Shown in pieces: positions 16,444 to 24,410 of a DNA stretch of 26,307 nt. The stretch is from CADEEN01 sp963740395 (GTDB taxonomy: Bacteria; Pseudomonadota; Gammaproteobacteria; Burkholderiales; Burkholderiaceae_C), in NCBI GenBank assembly GCA_963740395.1, contig CAVUEP010000086.1:1-26307 (forward strand). Reading direction: 5' to 3'. Within the stretch, counting starts at the first letter, position 1, and the number at the start of each line of letters is the position of its first letter. The notes under the pieces are model-generated. The model did no database searches, was not told the DNA's origin, and saw only the letters and a program-made list of their open reading frames with translations. A program made the position numbers and the translations under genes.

Positions 16444-17240
16444 TATTGCTGGCTCGTCCCGGCAGGCGCGGTCCGCCGTTGCTTGCGGCCGCGGCCCGCG
16501 AACAACCGGTCGAAGAGCCGGTTGGGCAACAGTCTCAGCAGCTTGGCTACCAGCCCCATCTGCCAGGGGATGACGCGATAGCTGCTGCCCGCTTCGATGG
16601 CGCGGAAAGCGCGATCCGCGAACTTGTCGGCCGGCATCAAGAAGGGCATCGGGTAGCGATTGCCCGCCGTCAGAGGCGTGGCGACATAGCCCGGCAGGAG
16701 CGTCACGACGCGCACGCCGGCGTCACGGCATTCGCCGCGCAGGCTCTCGCAGTACGCCACGACCGCTGCCTTGCTGGCGCAATAGGCGGCGTGTCCCGGC
16801 AGGCCGCGGATCGCGGCCACGCTGGCGACACCCACCAGCGTGCCGCTGCGGCGAGCCCGCATGCCGGCGATGAAGGGATGGAAGGTGGCGGCCACGCCGA
16901 CGTTGTTGATGGCAAAGGTGTCGCGCATCACGTCAAGGTCGTCTCGCTCGCCGCTGTCCATGCCGATGCTGATGCCGGCGTTGCCGATCACGACGTCCGG
17001 CAAGCCCTGCTCGGCGATGCAGCGCTGGCCGGCGGCAATGATGCTGTCGACATCGCGGAGGTCGGCGGAATAGACCGCCAAGCGGTCGTCGGCGAGCCCC
17101 TGGCTCCCGGCCCAGGCCCGGACTTCCTCGGTGCGTCGGGCGATCAGTGCCAGACGCCATCCTGCGTGGGCATAGCGCGCTGCCAGTGCCTGGCCGATGC
17201 CGCTCGAGGCCCCGGTGATGAAGACCAGCGGCGACCTCAT
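16443..17240 (-). CDS. SDR-family NAD(P)-dependent oxidoreductase
   Basis: The 265-residue protein starts at ATG 17240. It has the short-chain dehydrogenase cofactor motif TGASSGIG (residues 10-17), the NAG motif in VIGNAGIS, a catalytic serine in VASVAA and the YCASK active site. The substrate is unknown. The start codon overlaps the lptC stop as ATGA, so it is very likely translated from the same message as kdsD-kdsC-lptC. The C-terminal ~50 residues are basic and hydrophobic (MGLVAKLLRLLPNRLFDRLF), as in SDRs that may associate with membranes. Stop TAG at 16443-16445. Confidence 0.92.
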   Translation of the reverse strand: MRSPLVFITGASSGIGQALAARYAHAGWRLALIARRTEEVRAWAGSQGLADDRLAVYSADLRDVDSIIAAGQRCIAEQGLPDVVIGNAGISIGMDSGERDDLDVMRDTFAINNVGVAATFHPFIAGMRARRSGTLVGVASVAAIRGLPGHAAYCASKAAVVAYCESLRGECRDAGVRVVTLLPGYVATPLTAGNRYPMPFLMPADKFADRAFRAIEAGSSYRVIPWQMGLVAKLLRLLPNRLFDRLFAGRGRKQRRTAPAGTSQQ

Positions 17241-17902
17241 CGCCGGGGGACGTCAAATCGCGCACGCACCGGCGCGCCCAGCGTCAGCCGGCCGCTGAGG
17301 TTGTCGTACTCGATCGAGCCGACGCGGATTTCGCTGTTGCCCTGACGCAGCTGCACCGGCAGGTGCGAGCGCACCCGCTCGGTATCGAGAAAGGCGTGCA
17401 GGAACTCACTGCGGAACTCGAGCAGTACGTCAGCGCCGGCGCTCTCGCGCACGACCTGCGCGGCCCCCAGCAGCTGCAGCTCGGAAGCGTCGCCATTGGA
17501 CAGCGCGCGCTGCGCGACGGCGCGCGTGACGCCGCCGTCCGGCGACATGGCACGGATCGTCACGCCGTCAATTTCGAGCGTGTCCGTGTCGGGGTAATGA
17601 CGCACCTGCTGGCCCTTGACCTGCACGCGCATGCGGCCGTCCGCGCCGAATCGCTCGAGCGTAAATCCCTGCATCGCGTAGTCGGGCTCATGTCGCGCCG
17701 GCGCTTGCGCGCGCGGGGCGTCGGGTCGCGGCGTGTTCTGCACCAGCCACCAGGTGCCCAGCGCCAGCAGGGCCATCAGCAGCAAGGGCAGATAGGCTGA
17801 CACCAGTTGCCCCAGGTACCAGTGCCATGGCTGGCGCGGGCGCGGCGCCGTGGCGCGCGGCGGCGGCGGGTCCAGCGGTTGCAGCAGGCTGTCGATGTCC
17901 AC
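17237..17902 (-). CDS. lptC: LPS export system protein LptC
   Basis: LptC is the bitopic inner-membrane part of the Lpt bridge and passes lipopolysaccharide from LptB2FG to LptA. The 221-residue protein starts at GTG 17902, immediately after the kdsC stop (TGAGTG). It has a cytoplasmic proline-rich N terminus, one membrane helix (about residues 33-54, SAYLPLLLMALLALGTWWLV) and a periplasmic beta-jellyroll region with DYAMQGFTLERFGADG, HYPDTDTLEIDGV and VRSHLPVQLRQG, as in LptC. Family identity also rests on position after kdsD and kdsC. It is translationally coupled to the downstream SDR gene. Confidence 0.9.
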   Translation of the reverse strand: MDIDSLLQPLDPPPPRATAPRPRQPWHWYLGQLVSAYLPLLLMALLALGTWWLVQNTPRPDAPRAQAPARHEPDYAMQGFTLERFGADGRMRVQVKGQQVRHYPDTDTLEIDGVTIRAMSPDGGVTRAVAQRALSNGDASELQLLGAAQVVRESAGADVLLEFRSEFLHAFLDTERVRSHLPVQLRQGNSEIRVGSIEYDNLSGRLTLGAPVRARFDVPRR

Positions 17903-18472
17903 TCAGGCGCCGTCCAGGGTGTGCGTTTGGCCCTGCAACAAACTTGCATAGCGCCCGGCCGCCATCAGCAGCAAGTCGCAGCACTCGCGTGCCGCGCCGT
18001 CACCGCCGCACGCGGCCGTCACATGGTGGGCCACCGCCCGCACCTCGGCGTGGGCGTTGGCTGGTGCGCAGGCAAAGCCGGCCCGCGTCATCAGCGGCAG
18101 GTCGGGCCAATCGTCGCCCATCACAGCGACGTCCGGCCAGTCCAGCGCCAGCGACTGCAGCAACACCTCAGCCGCGGCCAGCTTGTCCTGTGCGCCGTAC
18201 ACCGCATGCGCCAGCCCAAGGTCAGCGATGCGGCGTCGCACGGCCGGCGAATCCCGCCCGGTGATGATGATCGGCGTGATGCCCCCCTGCGCCAGCAGCT
18301 TGAGCCCGTGACCGTCGAGCGCCGAGAAGGCCTTGAACGACTCGCCCTGCTCGCTGATGAACAGCCGCCCATCGGTGAGCACGCCATCGACGTCGAAGAC
18401 GGCCGCCCGGACACCCAAGCCCCGCCCCTGCGCCTTGAGCAGAAGATCCGGCGCAAAGCTGAGCGCGGGCAT
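17903..18472 (-). CDS. kdsC: 3-deoxy-D-manno-octulosonate 8-phosphate phosphatase KdsC
   Basis: KdsC removes phosphate from Kdo-8-phosphate in lipopolysaccharide core synthesis. The 189-residue HAD-superfamily protein lacks a cap domain, as KdsC does. It shows motif I D27-V-D29-GVLTDG, motif II/loop TGRDSPAV (71-78), the KdsC-typical DKLAA (96-100) and motif III MGDDWPDL with D120 and D121. The start ATG 18472 shares one base with the kdsD stop (TGATG), so the two are translationally coupled. Confidence 0.95.
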   Translation of the reverse strand: MPALSFAPDLLLKAQGRGLGVRAAVFDVDGVLTDGRLFISEQGESFKAFSALDGHGLKLLAQGGITPIIITGRDSPAVRRRIADLGLAHAVYGAQDKLAAAEVLLQSLALDWPDVAVMGDDWPDLPLMTRAGFACAPANAHAEVRAVAHHVTAACGGDGAARECCDLLLMAAGRYASLLQGQTHTLDGA

Positions 18473-19473
18473 CAGATGACTTTCGCGCGCATCAGATCGT
18501 TCGAGTTCAAGGTGCCGACCAGGCGCCCGGCCGCGTCGATCACGAGCACGCTCGTGATGCGGTGCTCCTCCATCAGGTCGGCAGCCTCGACGGCCAGTGC
18601 GTCGTCGCGAATGCGGCGCGGGTTGGTGTGCATCACATCGCGCGCCACCAGGGCGCGCAGGTCGGCGCCGCGTTCGATCAGGCGGCGCAAGTCGCCGTCG
18701 GTAAAGATGCCGAACACCTCATCTGCCGCGCCGACAACGGCCGTCAGGCCCAGGCCCTTGCTCGTCATTTCGCGCAGCACGGCATTGAAGTCCGCATCGG
18801 GGCCGACCCGCGGCAACGCGTCGCCGGCACGCATCAGGTCGCGCACATGCAGCAACAGCTTGCGGCCGAGCGCGCCGCCGGGATGCGAGCGCGCAAAGTC
18901 TTCCTCGCGAAAGCCGCGCGCCTCGAGCAAGACCACCGCCAGCGCATCCCCGAGCGCCATCTGCGTCGTGGTGCTGGCCGTGGGCGCGAGGTTGAGCGGG
19001 CAGGCCTCGTGTTCGACTGCGGAGTCGATCACCATGTCGGCGTGCCGGCCCAGCGTCGACGCCGGCCTGCCGGTGATCGCGATCAAAGGCACATGCAAGC
19101 GCTTGAGCAGCGGCACGATCAGATTCAACTCGTCGCTTTCGCCGGAGTTGGAGATGGCAATCACGACATCCTGCTCCGTGACCATGCCGAGGTCGCCGTG
19201 GCTGGCCTCGGCCGGATGCACGAACATGGCCGGGGTGCCGGTCGATGCCAGCGTCGCGGCGATCTTTCTTCCGACATGGCCGCTCTTGCCCATGCCCATC
19301 ACGACCACGCGCCCGCGGCAGCCGAGGATGACGCCGACTGCGCGCGCAAAGCCCTCGCCCAACCGGGCTTTCGCGCCGACCAGGGCGGCCGCCTCGATGT
19401 CCAGGGTCTGAGCCGCCAGCGCCAGCGCACGCGCGGAATCGAGGGTCGGGGAAGGCGAGGGGCTCGGGGTCAC
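18472..19473 (-). CDS. kdsD: D-arabinose 5-phosphate isomerase KdsD
   Basis: KdsD converts ribulose 5-phosphate to arabinose 5-phosphate, the first committed step of Kdo synthesis. The 333-residue protein has an SIS sugar-isomerase domain (about 40-175) with GMGKSGHVG (60-68), HPAEASHGDLGM and SNSGESDEL (109-116), and the family motif TASTTTQMALGDALA. Two CBS domains follow, at about 210-265 and 280-333. The start is GTG 19473; the first ten residues are Ser-Pro-rich. It is the first gene of the kdsD-kdsC-lptC-SDR block and is divergent from the antiporter gene. Confidence 0.95.
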   Translation of the reverse strand: MTPSPSPSPTLDSARALALAAQTLDIEAAALVGAKARLGEGFARAVGVILGCRGRVVVMGMGKSGHVGRKIAATLASTGTPAMFVHPAEASHGDLGMVTEQDVVIAISNSGESDELNLIVPLLKRLHVPLIAITGRPASTLGRHADMVIDSAVEHEACPLNLAPTASTTTQMALGDALAVVLLEARGFREEDFARSHPGGALGRKLLLHVRDLMRAGDALPRVGPDADFNAVLREMTSKGLGLTAVVGAADEVFGIFTDGDLRRLIERGADLRALVARDVMHTNPRRIRDDALAVEAADLMEEHRITSVLVIDAAGRLVGTLNSNDLMRAKVI

Positions 19474-19541
19474 GGCAGTCGTGGTGTACTTGGCGCGCGA
19501 TTCTAGGCCGCAGGCCCGCGGCCAGCGACTTCACACGACGG
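19474..19541. promoter_or_regulatory. Short divergent promoter region, kdsD / antiporter
   Basis: Only 68 bases separate the two divergent starts, so both promoters must lie here or extend into the genes. An inverted repeat GGCCGC (19506-19511) and GCGGCC (19518-19523) with a six-base spacer sits in the middle and could be an operator. I see no clear -35/-10 pair. Confidence 0.3.
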
Positions 19542-21539
19542 ATGGCCTCAACCCTCGAACTCGTTCTGCTCTATCTGGTTGCCGCTGTGCTCGGCGTGGC
19601 GATCTGTCGCTCGTTGAAGCTGCCGCCGATCCTGGGCTACCTCGCCGTCGGCGTCCTGATCGGCCCCAACGCGCTGGCGCTGGCCAAGGACACCGCCGGC
19701 GTGAAGTACCTGGCCGAGTTCGGCGTCGTGTTCCTGATGTTCGTCATCGGACTCGAGTTCAACCTGCCCAAGTTGCGCGCGATGCGCACGCTGGTGTTCG
19801 GCCTGGGCCTGTCGCAGGTGATGCTGACCATACTCGCCGTGCTGGCCGGCAACGCGATGCTGATCTGGCTCTTCTCGTTCGGGGCGCGCGCCTGGGAGCT
19901 GAGCTTTTCGGGCGCCGTGGTCCTCGGCAGCGCGGCGGCTATGTCGTCGACCGCCATCGTCGTCAAACTGATGGCTGACCGGCTCGAGCTGGACTCCGAA
20001 CATGGCAAGCGTGTGATGGGGGTGCTGCTGTTCCAGGATCTGGCCGTGGTCCCGCTGCTGGTCGTCATCCCCGCGCTGGGCTCGGCGGGCGGCGACATGG
20101 CCGTGACCTTGGGCTGGGCCCTGCTGAAGGCCACGGTCATCCTGGCCGTGCTGCTCACCGGAGGCCAGCAGGTGATGCGCTGGTGGCTGACCCTGGTGGC
20201 GCGGCGCAAGAGCGAAGAGCTGTTCGTGCTCAACCTGCTGTTGATCACGCTGGGCCTGTCCTGGATGACGGAGCACGCGGGCCTGTCGCTGCCGCTGGGC
20301 GCGTTCGTGGCCGGCATGCTGGTCGCAGAGACCGAATTCAAGCACCAGGTCGAGACTGATATTCGCCCCTTTCACGACGTGTTGCTGGGCCTGTTTTTCA
20401 TCACCATCGGCATGAAGCTTGACTGGCGCCCGGTCCTCGACCAATGGCTGCTCGTGCTGGTGCTGAGCATGGGACCGGTGCTGGCCAAGCTCGCGCTGGT
20501 GGCCTTGCTGGCCCGGCTGTTCGGCGCGCCGCCGGGCACCGCGCTGCGCACGGGCCTGTACCTGGCGCAGGCCGGCGAGTTTGGTTTCGTCTTGCTGACC
20601 TTGGGCGCCGACGGCGGCCTGGTCGCGCCGCAGTGGGTCAGCCCGGTGCTGGCCAGCATGGTGCTGTCGATGCTGGCCACGCCGTTCATCATCATGTACA
20701 GCAACCGCATCGTGGCGCGCCTGTCGTCGACGGACTGGATGCTGCAGTCGGTCGCCCTGACCACGATCGCCAAGAAGTCGATCGCAAGCGAAGCGCATGT
20801 GATCATTTGCGGCTATGGCCGCAGCGGGCAAAACCTGGCGCGCCTGCTTGAAGTCGAGCACATCCCGTACATGGCCCTGGATCTCGACCCCGATCGCGTG
20901 CGCCAGGCCGCGGCAGCCGGCCAGAGTGTGGTCTTCGGCGACGCGGCGCGTCTGCGCAGCCTGATGGCCGCAGGCCTGGCTCGCGCCAGTGCCGTGGTGG
21001 TGTCGTACCACGACACGCCCTCGGCGTTGAAGATCCTGCAGGTGGTGCGTTCGCACGCACCGCAGGTGCCGGTGGTGGTCCGTACCGTCGACGAGAGCGA
21101 CATCGATCGCCTCAAGGCGGCCGGCGCGACCGAAGTCGTGCCCGAGGCCATCGAAGGTTCGCTGATGCTGGCCAGCCACGCGCTGGCCCTGGTGGGCGTG
21201 CCGATGCGGCGCGTGATCCGCATTACCCGCGACGCGCGGGACGCGCGCTACGGTCTGCTGCGCGGTTACTTCCATGGCGCCGATGACGACACCGTCGAGG
21301 AGTTGCAGCAGGCGCGCTTGCTCAGCGTGACGCTACCGCAGGCCGCGCCTTGCGTCGGACAGCCGCTGGGCGATCAAGCCCTGCCCGCGGTCGGCGTTCA
21401 GGTTGTTTCTGTGCGCCGCGCCTCGGGTCAGGTGCACGCCGCGCAAGACGACATGCTGCTCGGCGGCGGCGACACGCTGGTGTTGTCGGGCCTGCCAGAG
21501 GCGCTGGCGCTGGCCGAGGCCAAGTTGTTGGGCGACTGA
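19542..21539 (+). CDS. CPA2 monovalent cation:proton antiporter with TrkA domains (Kef-type)
   Basis: The 665-residue protein starts at ATG 19542. The first ~390 residues hold a dozen or so hydrophobic helices with the family landmarks LPPILGYLAVGVLIGPNAL, FLMFVIGLEFNLPKL, GAFVAGMLVAETEF, DVLLGLFFITIGM and YLAQAGEFGFVLL. An RCK_N/TrkA-N domain follows, with the nucleotide fold HVIICGYGRSGQNLARLLE at about 416-434, then a TrkA-C domain at about 585-665. This is the KefB/KefC architecture, exporting potassium or sodium against protons under nucleotide or glutathione-adduct control. Which cation and ligand apply is not evident. It lies 24 bases before apt and the two may be co-transcribed. Confidence 0.93.
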   Translation: MASTLELVLLYLVAAVLGVAICRSLKLPPILGYLAVGVLIGPNALALAKDTAGVKYLAEFGVVFLMFVIGLEFNLPKLRAMRTLVFGLGLSQVMLTILAVLAGNAMLIWLFSFGARAWELSFSGAVVLGSAAAMSSTAIVVKLMADRLELDSEHGKRVMGVLLFQDLAVVPLLVVIPALGSAGGDMAVTLGWALLKATVILAVLLTGGQQVMRWWLTLVARRKSEELFVLNLLLITLGLSWMTEHAGLSLPLGAFVAGMLVAETEFKHQVETDIRPFHDVLLGLFFITIGMKLDWRPVLDQWLLVLVLSMGPVLAKLALVALLARLFGAPPGTALRTGLYLAQAGEFGFVLLTLGADGGLVAPQWVSPVLASMVLSMLATPFIIMYSNRIVARLSSTDWMLQSVALTTIAKKSIASEAHVIICGYGRSGQNLARLLEVEHIPYMALDLDPDRVRQAAAAGQSVVFGDAARLRSLMAAGLARASAVVVSYHDTPSALKILQVVRSHAPQVPVVVRTVDESDIDRLKAAGATEVVPEAIEGSLMLASHALALVGVPMRRVIRITRDARDARYGLLRGYFHGADDDTVEELQQARLLSVTLPQAAPCVGQPLGDQALPAVGVQVVSVRRASGQVHAAQDDMLLGGGDTLVLSGLPEALALAEAKLLGD

Positions 21540-21563
21540 GCCGTTGCGGACAATCGTTGCGCC

Positions 21564-22124
21564 ATGCCTGACCCAGCAGACCCCAGCACCCCTGCGGCGT
21601 ACATCAAGAGCCACATCCGCACCGTGCCCGACTGGCCGGTGCCGGGTGTGCAGTTTCGCGACATCACGCCGCTGCTGTCGAACCCAAAGGTGTTCCGGGT
21701 CCTGATCGACCAGTTCGTGCACCGCTACTTCGACACCCGGCCCAGCGCCATCGCCGGCCTGGACGCACGCGGCTTCATCATCGGGTCGGTGCTGGCCTAC
21801 GAACTCAATGTCGGTTTCGTGCCGATCCGCAAGAAGGGCAAGCTGCCCTTCACGACGGTGGCCGAGACCTACGAACTCGAGTATGGGTCGGCCACCGTCG
21901 AGATCCATACCGATGCCGTCGAGCGCGGCGACCGCGTCGTGCTGATCGATGACCTGATCGCCACCGGCGGCACCATGATGGCCGGCAAGCGTCTGCTGGA
22001 GCGCCTGGGCGCGACCGTGATCGAAGGTGCGGCCATCGTCGACCTGCCCGAGCTGGGCGGCTCGGCCCGGCTGCGCGAAGCTGGCCTGCCGTTGCACACG
22101 CTGGTCGACTTCGCCGGGCACTGA
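21564..22124 (+). CDS. apt: Adenine phosphoribosyltransferase
   Basis: Apt salvages adenine to AMP using PRPP. The 186-residue protein starts at ATG 21564 and has the usual length. Family landmarks are IRTVPDWPVPGVQFRDITPL (residues 18-37), AGLDARGFIIG (64-74), FVPIRKKGKLP and the PRPP-binding motif VVLIDDLIATGGTM (125-138), followed by FAGH near the C terminus. It follows the antiporter gene by 24 bases on the same strand. Confidence 0.96.
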   Translation: MPDPADPSTPAAYIKSHIRTVPDWPVPGVQFRDITPLLSNPKVFRVLIDQFVHRYFDTRPSAIAGLDARGFIIGSVLAYELNVGFVPIRKKGKLPFTTVAETYELEYGSATVEIHTDAVERGDRVVLIDDLIATGGTMMAGKRLLERLGATVIEGAAIVDLPELGGSARLREAGLPLHTLVDFAGH

Positions 22125-22155
22125 GCGTTGGCGCACGCGCCCGGCTGTGGCGCGA

Positions 22156-22686
22156 TCAGCTGACCGCTTGGCCGAGCTCGATGTTGGCACGCATGCGCAC
22201 GCCCATCACCGCGGCGGCGGCGCGCACCAATTCGAGTGCCAGGGTCGGATTGCGGGCGATCAGCTCCTCCAGCCGGGGCAGGCGCAGCGCCCACACGACG
22301 CAGGCACTCATGGCTTCGACATTGGCCATGCGCGGCTGGTCGCTGAACAGGCCAGCCTCACCGACCACGGATCCGGCGCGCAGGATCGACAGGCGTGAAA
22401 TTCCGGGCTTGGCGTCGCTGACGAACACCTGCAACGTGCCATCTTCAACCAGGTACATCGTTCTGTCCTGGTCGGCCTGCTGGACGAGCAGATCCCCGGC
22501 CCGAATTTCATGGCGTGTCAAGAAAGGCTGCAACAGGCGCCACTGCTCAAGCGTCAGGCGCGGCTTGAAGGCGTCCGGCGCATTGAGCGAATGCACGGCG
22601 AAAAATAGGGGCTGGATGTCCATGAGGGTCTGCGGCGGCAAAGCCTGCGCCAAGCGGCGATTATCGAAATTGACAGCGCAGACCAC
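22156..22686 (-). CDS. Stand-alone cyclic-nucleotide-binding domain protein
   Basis: The 176-residue protein holds one cNMP-binding beta-roll: EIRAGDLLVQQADQDRTMYL, LVEDGTLQVFV, the phosphate-binding cassette-like SVVGEAGLFSDQPRMANVEA and a closing helix. There is no C-terminal helix-turn-helix, so it is not an ordinary Crp/Fnr regulator. It may act as a sensor partner or regulatory subunit. The frame starts at GTG 22686; ATG 22623 (MDIQPLFF) is a shorter alternative. It lies downstream of mnmE on the same strand, with a hairpin between them, and converges on apt. Confidence 0.8.
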   Translation of the reverse strand: MVCAVNFDNRRLAQALPPQTLMDIQPLFFAVHSLNAPDAFKPRLTLEQWRLLQPFLTRHEIRAGDLLVQQADQDRTMYLVEDGTLQVFVSDAKPGISRLSILRAGSVVGEAGLFSDQPRMANVEAMSACVVWALRLPRLEELIARNPTLALELVRAAAAVMGVRMRANIELGQAVS

Positions 22687-22733
22687 AATCGCTTGTGCGG
22701 GGGGTCGCTCGCCCTCGGGCCCCGCTCATCTTG

Positions 22734-22779
22734 CGACCGCGCCAGCCGATCCGATGGGCGCGTCCAAGCGGCGCGGTCG
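22734..22779 (-). terminator. Possible hairpin terminator after mnmE
   Basis: A perfect 10-base inverted repeat, CGACCGCGCC (22734-22743) and GGCGCGGTCG (22770-22779), begins directly after the mnmE stop codon. The 26-base loop is long and no U tract follows, so this may be a weak or Rho-assisted terminator, or an mRNA 3'-end stabiliser. Confidence 0.35.
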
Positions 22780-24195
22780 TCATTTGCCGATGCAGAAGCG
22801 CCCAAATATTTCGCCGAGCAAGTCATCGGCGCTGTAGGCGCCGGTGATTTCACCCAACGCGTTGTGCGCCAGCCGCAGCTCTTCAGCCAGCAGATCAAGC
22901 GCCGTGTCGGCGGCGGCAGCAAGCGCGCCGGCGCGCTCCAGATGCTCGGCCGTGCGTCGCAAGGCCAGGACATGGCGGGTGCGCGCAATGAACACGCCCT
23001 CGGGGCTGGCGTGCCAGCCTGCCTGCTCGAGCAAGGACTGTCGCAGCGCCTGCAGGCCCTCGCCGGTCCGGGCCGAGAGTCGCAGGCTGCCTGGCGCGAC
23101 CTTGCCGGCCGGCGCCACGTCGCTCTTGTTGTACACGTGCAGGACGCGGGGCGTACGGCGCAGCCGCATTGCTATCGCCGCGTCGCCGGCTTCGAACGCG
23201 GGCTCGCCCATGCGCGTCAGGTCATGCAGGAACACCACGGCATCCGCCCGGTCGATCTCGGCCCAGCTGCGCGCGATACCGATGCGCTCGACCTCGTCGT
23301 CCGATCCGACCGTGTCGCGCAGGCCCGCGGTATCGACGACATGCACGGGCACGCCCTCGATCTGGATCGTCTGGCCGATCTTGTCGCGCGTGGTGCCGGC
23401 GATCGGCGTGACGATTGCCAGTTCCGCCCCGGCCAGCGCGTTGAGCAGCGAACTCTTGCCCACGTTGGGCTGGCCAGCCAGGACCACGGTCATGCCTTCG
23501 CGCAGCAAGGCGCCCTGGCGCGTGCGGTCGAGTACGCCCTCGAGCGCCGCCATGATCTGCGCCAGCCGGCCGCGGGCATCGGCGCGCTCGAGAAAGTCGA
23601 TCTCCTCTTCGGGGAAGTCGAGCGTGGCTTCGACCAGGGCGCGCAGTTCGACGATGCGCGCGGACAGCGCCGCGATCTCGCGCGAGAACGCGCCGCCGAG
23701 CGAGCGCGCCGCCGACCGTGCCGCGGCCTCGGTGCCGGCGTCGATCAGGTCTGCGACGGCCTCGGCCTGCGCCAGATCCAGCTTGCCGTTCAGGAACGCG
23801 CGCTGAGTGAACTCGCCCGGTTGCGCCAGGCGCAGGTGTGCCAGGCGCGGACGCCGTGTCACCGCATCGATGTCAGCGCCCGCTTCGAGGCAGCGTGCGA
23901 GCAGCAGCTGCAGCACCACCGGCCCCCCGTGGGCCTGCAGTTCGAGCACGTCTTCGCCGGTATAGGAGTGCGGTGCGGGAAAGTGGATCGCCAAGCCGTG
24001 GTCGATGGCCTGGCCATGCGCGTCGCGCAATGCCGCATAGTGCGCCACGCGCGGCTCAAGTGCGCGGCCGACGATGGCCTCGATCAGCGGCGCCAGCGCC
24101 TGACCGGAGACACGCACGATCCCCACCGCTCCGCGCCCGGGCGCGGTGGCGATGGCGGCGATCGGATCCTGTGGCAACGCCAATGAAGAAGGCAC
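22780..24195 (-). CDS. mnmE: tRNA uridine-5-carboxymethylaminomethyl modification GTPase MnmE
   Basis: MnmE with MnmG modifies the wobble uridine of certain tRNAs. The 471-residue protein has the N-terminal domain (DPIAAIATAPGRGAVGIVRV, GEFTQRAFLNGKLDLAQAEA), the inserted G domain with G1 GQPNVGKSS (241-249), G2 GTTRD (267-271), G3 DTAG (288-291) and G4 NKSD, and the C-terminal FCIGK with the catalytic cysteine C468. A short insert (VTRRPRLAHLRLAQPGEFT) is of the type I recall from Burkholderiales. An in-frame TGA stands at about 24224, and only GTG 24195, TTG 24183 and TTG 24177 are available before the conserved DPIAAIATAPG; I use GTG 24195. It follows yidC, as in the usual rpmH-rnpA-yidC-mnmE cluster. 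Confidence 0.95.
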   Translation of the reverse strand: MPSSLALPQDPIAAIATAPGRGAVGIVRVSGQALAPLIEAIVGRALEPRVAHYAALRDAHGQAIDHGLAIHFPAPHSYTGEDVLELQAHGGPVVLQLLLARCLEAGADIDAVTRRPRLAHLRLAQPGEFTQRAFLNGKLDLAQAEAVADLIDAGTEAAARSAARSLGGAFSREIAALSARIVELRALVEATLDFPEEEIDFLERADARGRLAQIMAALEGVLDRTRQGALLREGMTVVLAGQPNVGKSSLLNALAGAELAIVTPIAGTTRDKIGQTIQIEGVPVHVVDTAGLRDTVGSDDEVERIGIARSWAEIDRADAVVFLHDLTRMGEPAFEAGDAAIAMRLRRTPRVLHVYNKSDVAPAGKVAPGSLRLSARTGEGLQALRQSLLEQAGWHASPEGVFIARTRHVLALRRTAEHLERAGALAAAADTALDLLAEELRLAHNALGEITGAYSADDLLGEIFGRFCIGK

Positions 24196-24221
24196 CGCGC
24201 GATTGTCGCTGCGGTGCCTTC
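24188..24221 (-). promoter_or_regulatory. Hairpin enclosing the mnmE start codon
   Basis: GAAGGCACCGC (24188-24198) and GCGGTGCCTTC (24211-24221) form a perfect 11-base-pair stem. GCGA (24199-24202) and TCGC (24206-24209) extend it by four pairs with one bulged base, leaving a three-base loop. In the mnmE message the 3' arm contains the GUG start and the 5' arm contains the only purine-rich GAAGG upstream. Folding would hide the initiation region. Confidence 0.55.
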
Positions 24222-24410
24222 AGGTGAGCTGGCGCGGGGGGAGAGAAGTGAAACGCTCCAGAGTCGGCGGAAGGCCTTTGACAGCCACGCCGGGTCAACC
24301 CCGCATGGCTACATCCTCGACGCAATGCCTGACCGGCTCAACCCCCTAAGCGACCAAAGACCCCCCATTCGTGTGGTGTTCACGCGCTTGGCTGCCCTGC
24401 CGAGCCACCG

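Noticed and set aside
16123..16581. Ala/Val-rich frame over the RRM glycine repeats
   Set aside because: It is the same GGC/GGT repeat read one base out, which always gives Ala/Val runs. The RRM frame has RNP1 and RNP2.
19548..21275. 575-codon open frame opposite the antiporter
   Set aside because: A Gln/His/Arg-rich low-complexity translation typical of antisense to membrane-protein genes; no motif.
22693..24186. 497-codon open frame opposite mnmE
   Set aside because: Antisense shadow of a clear GTPase gene.
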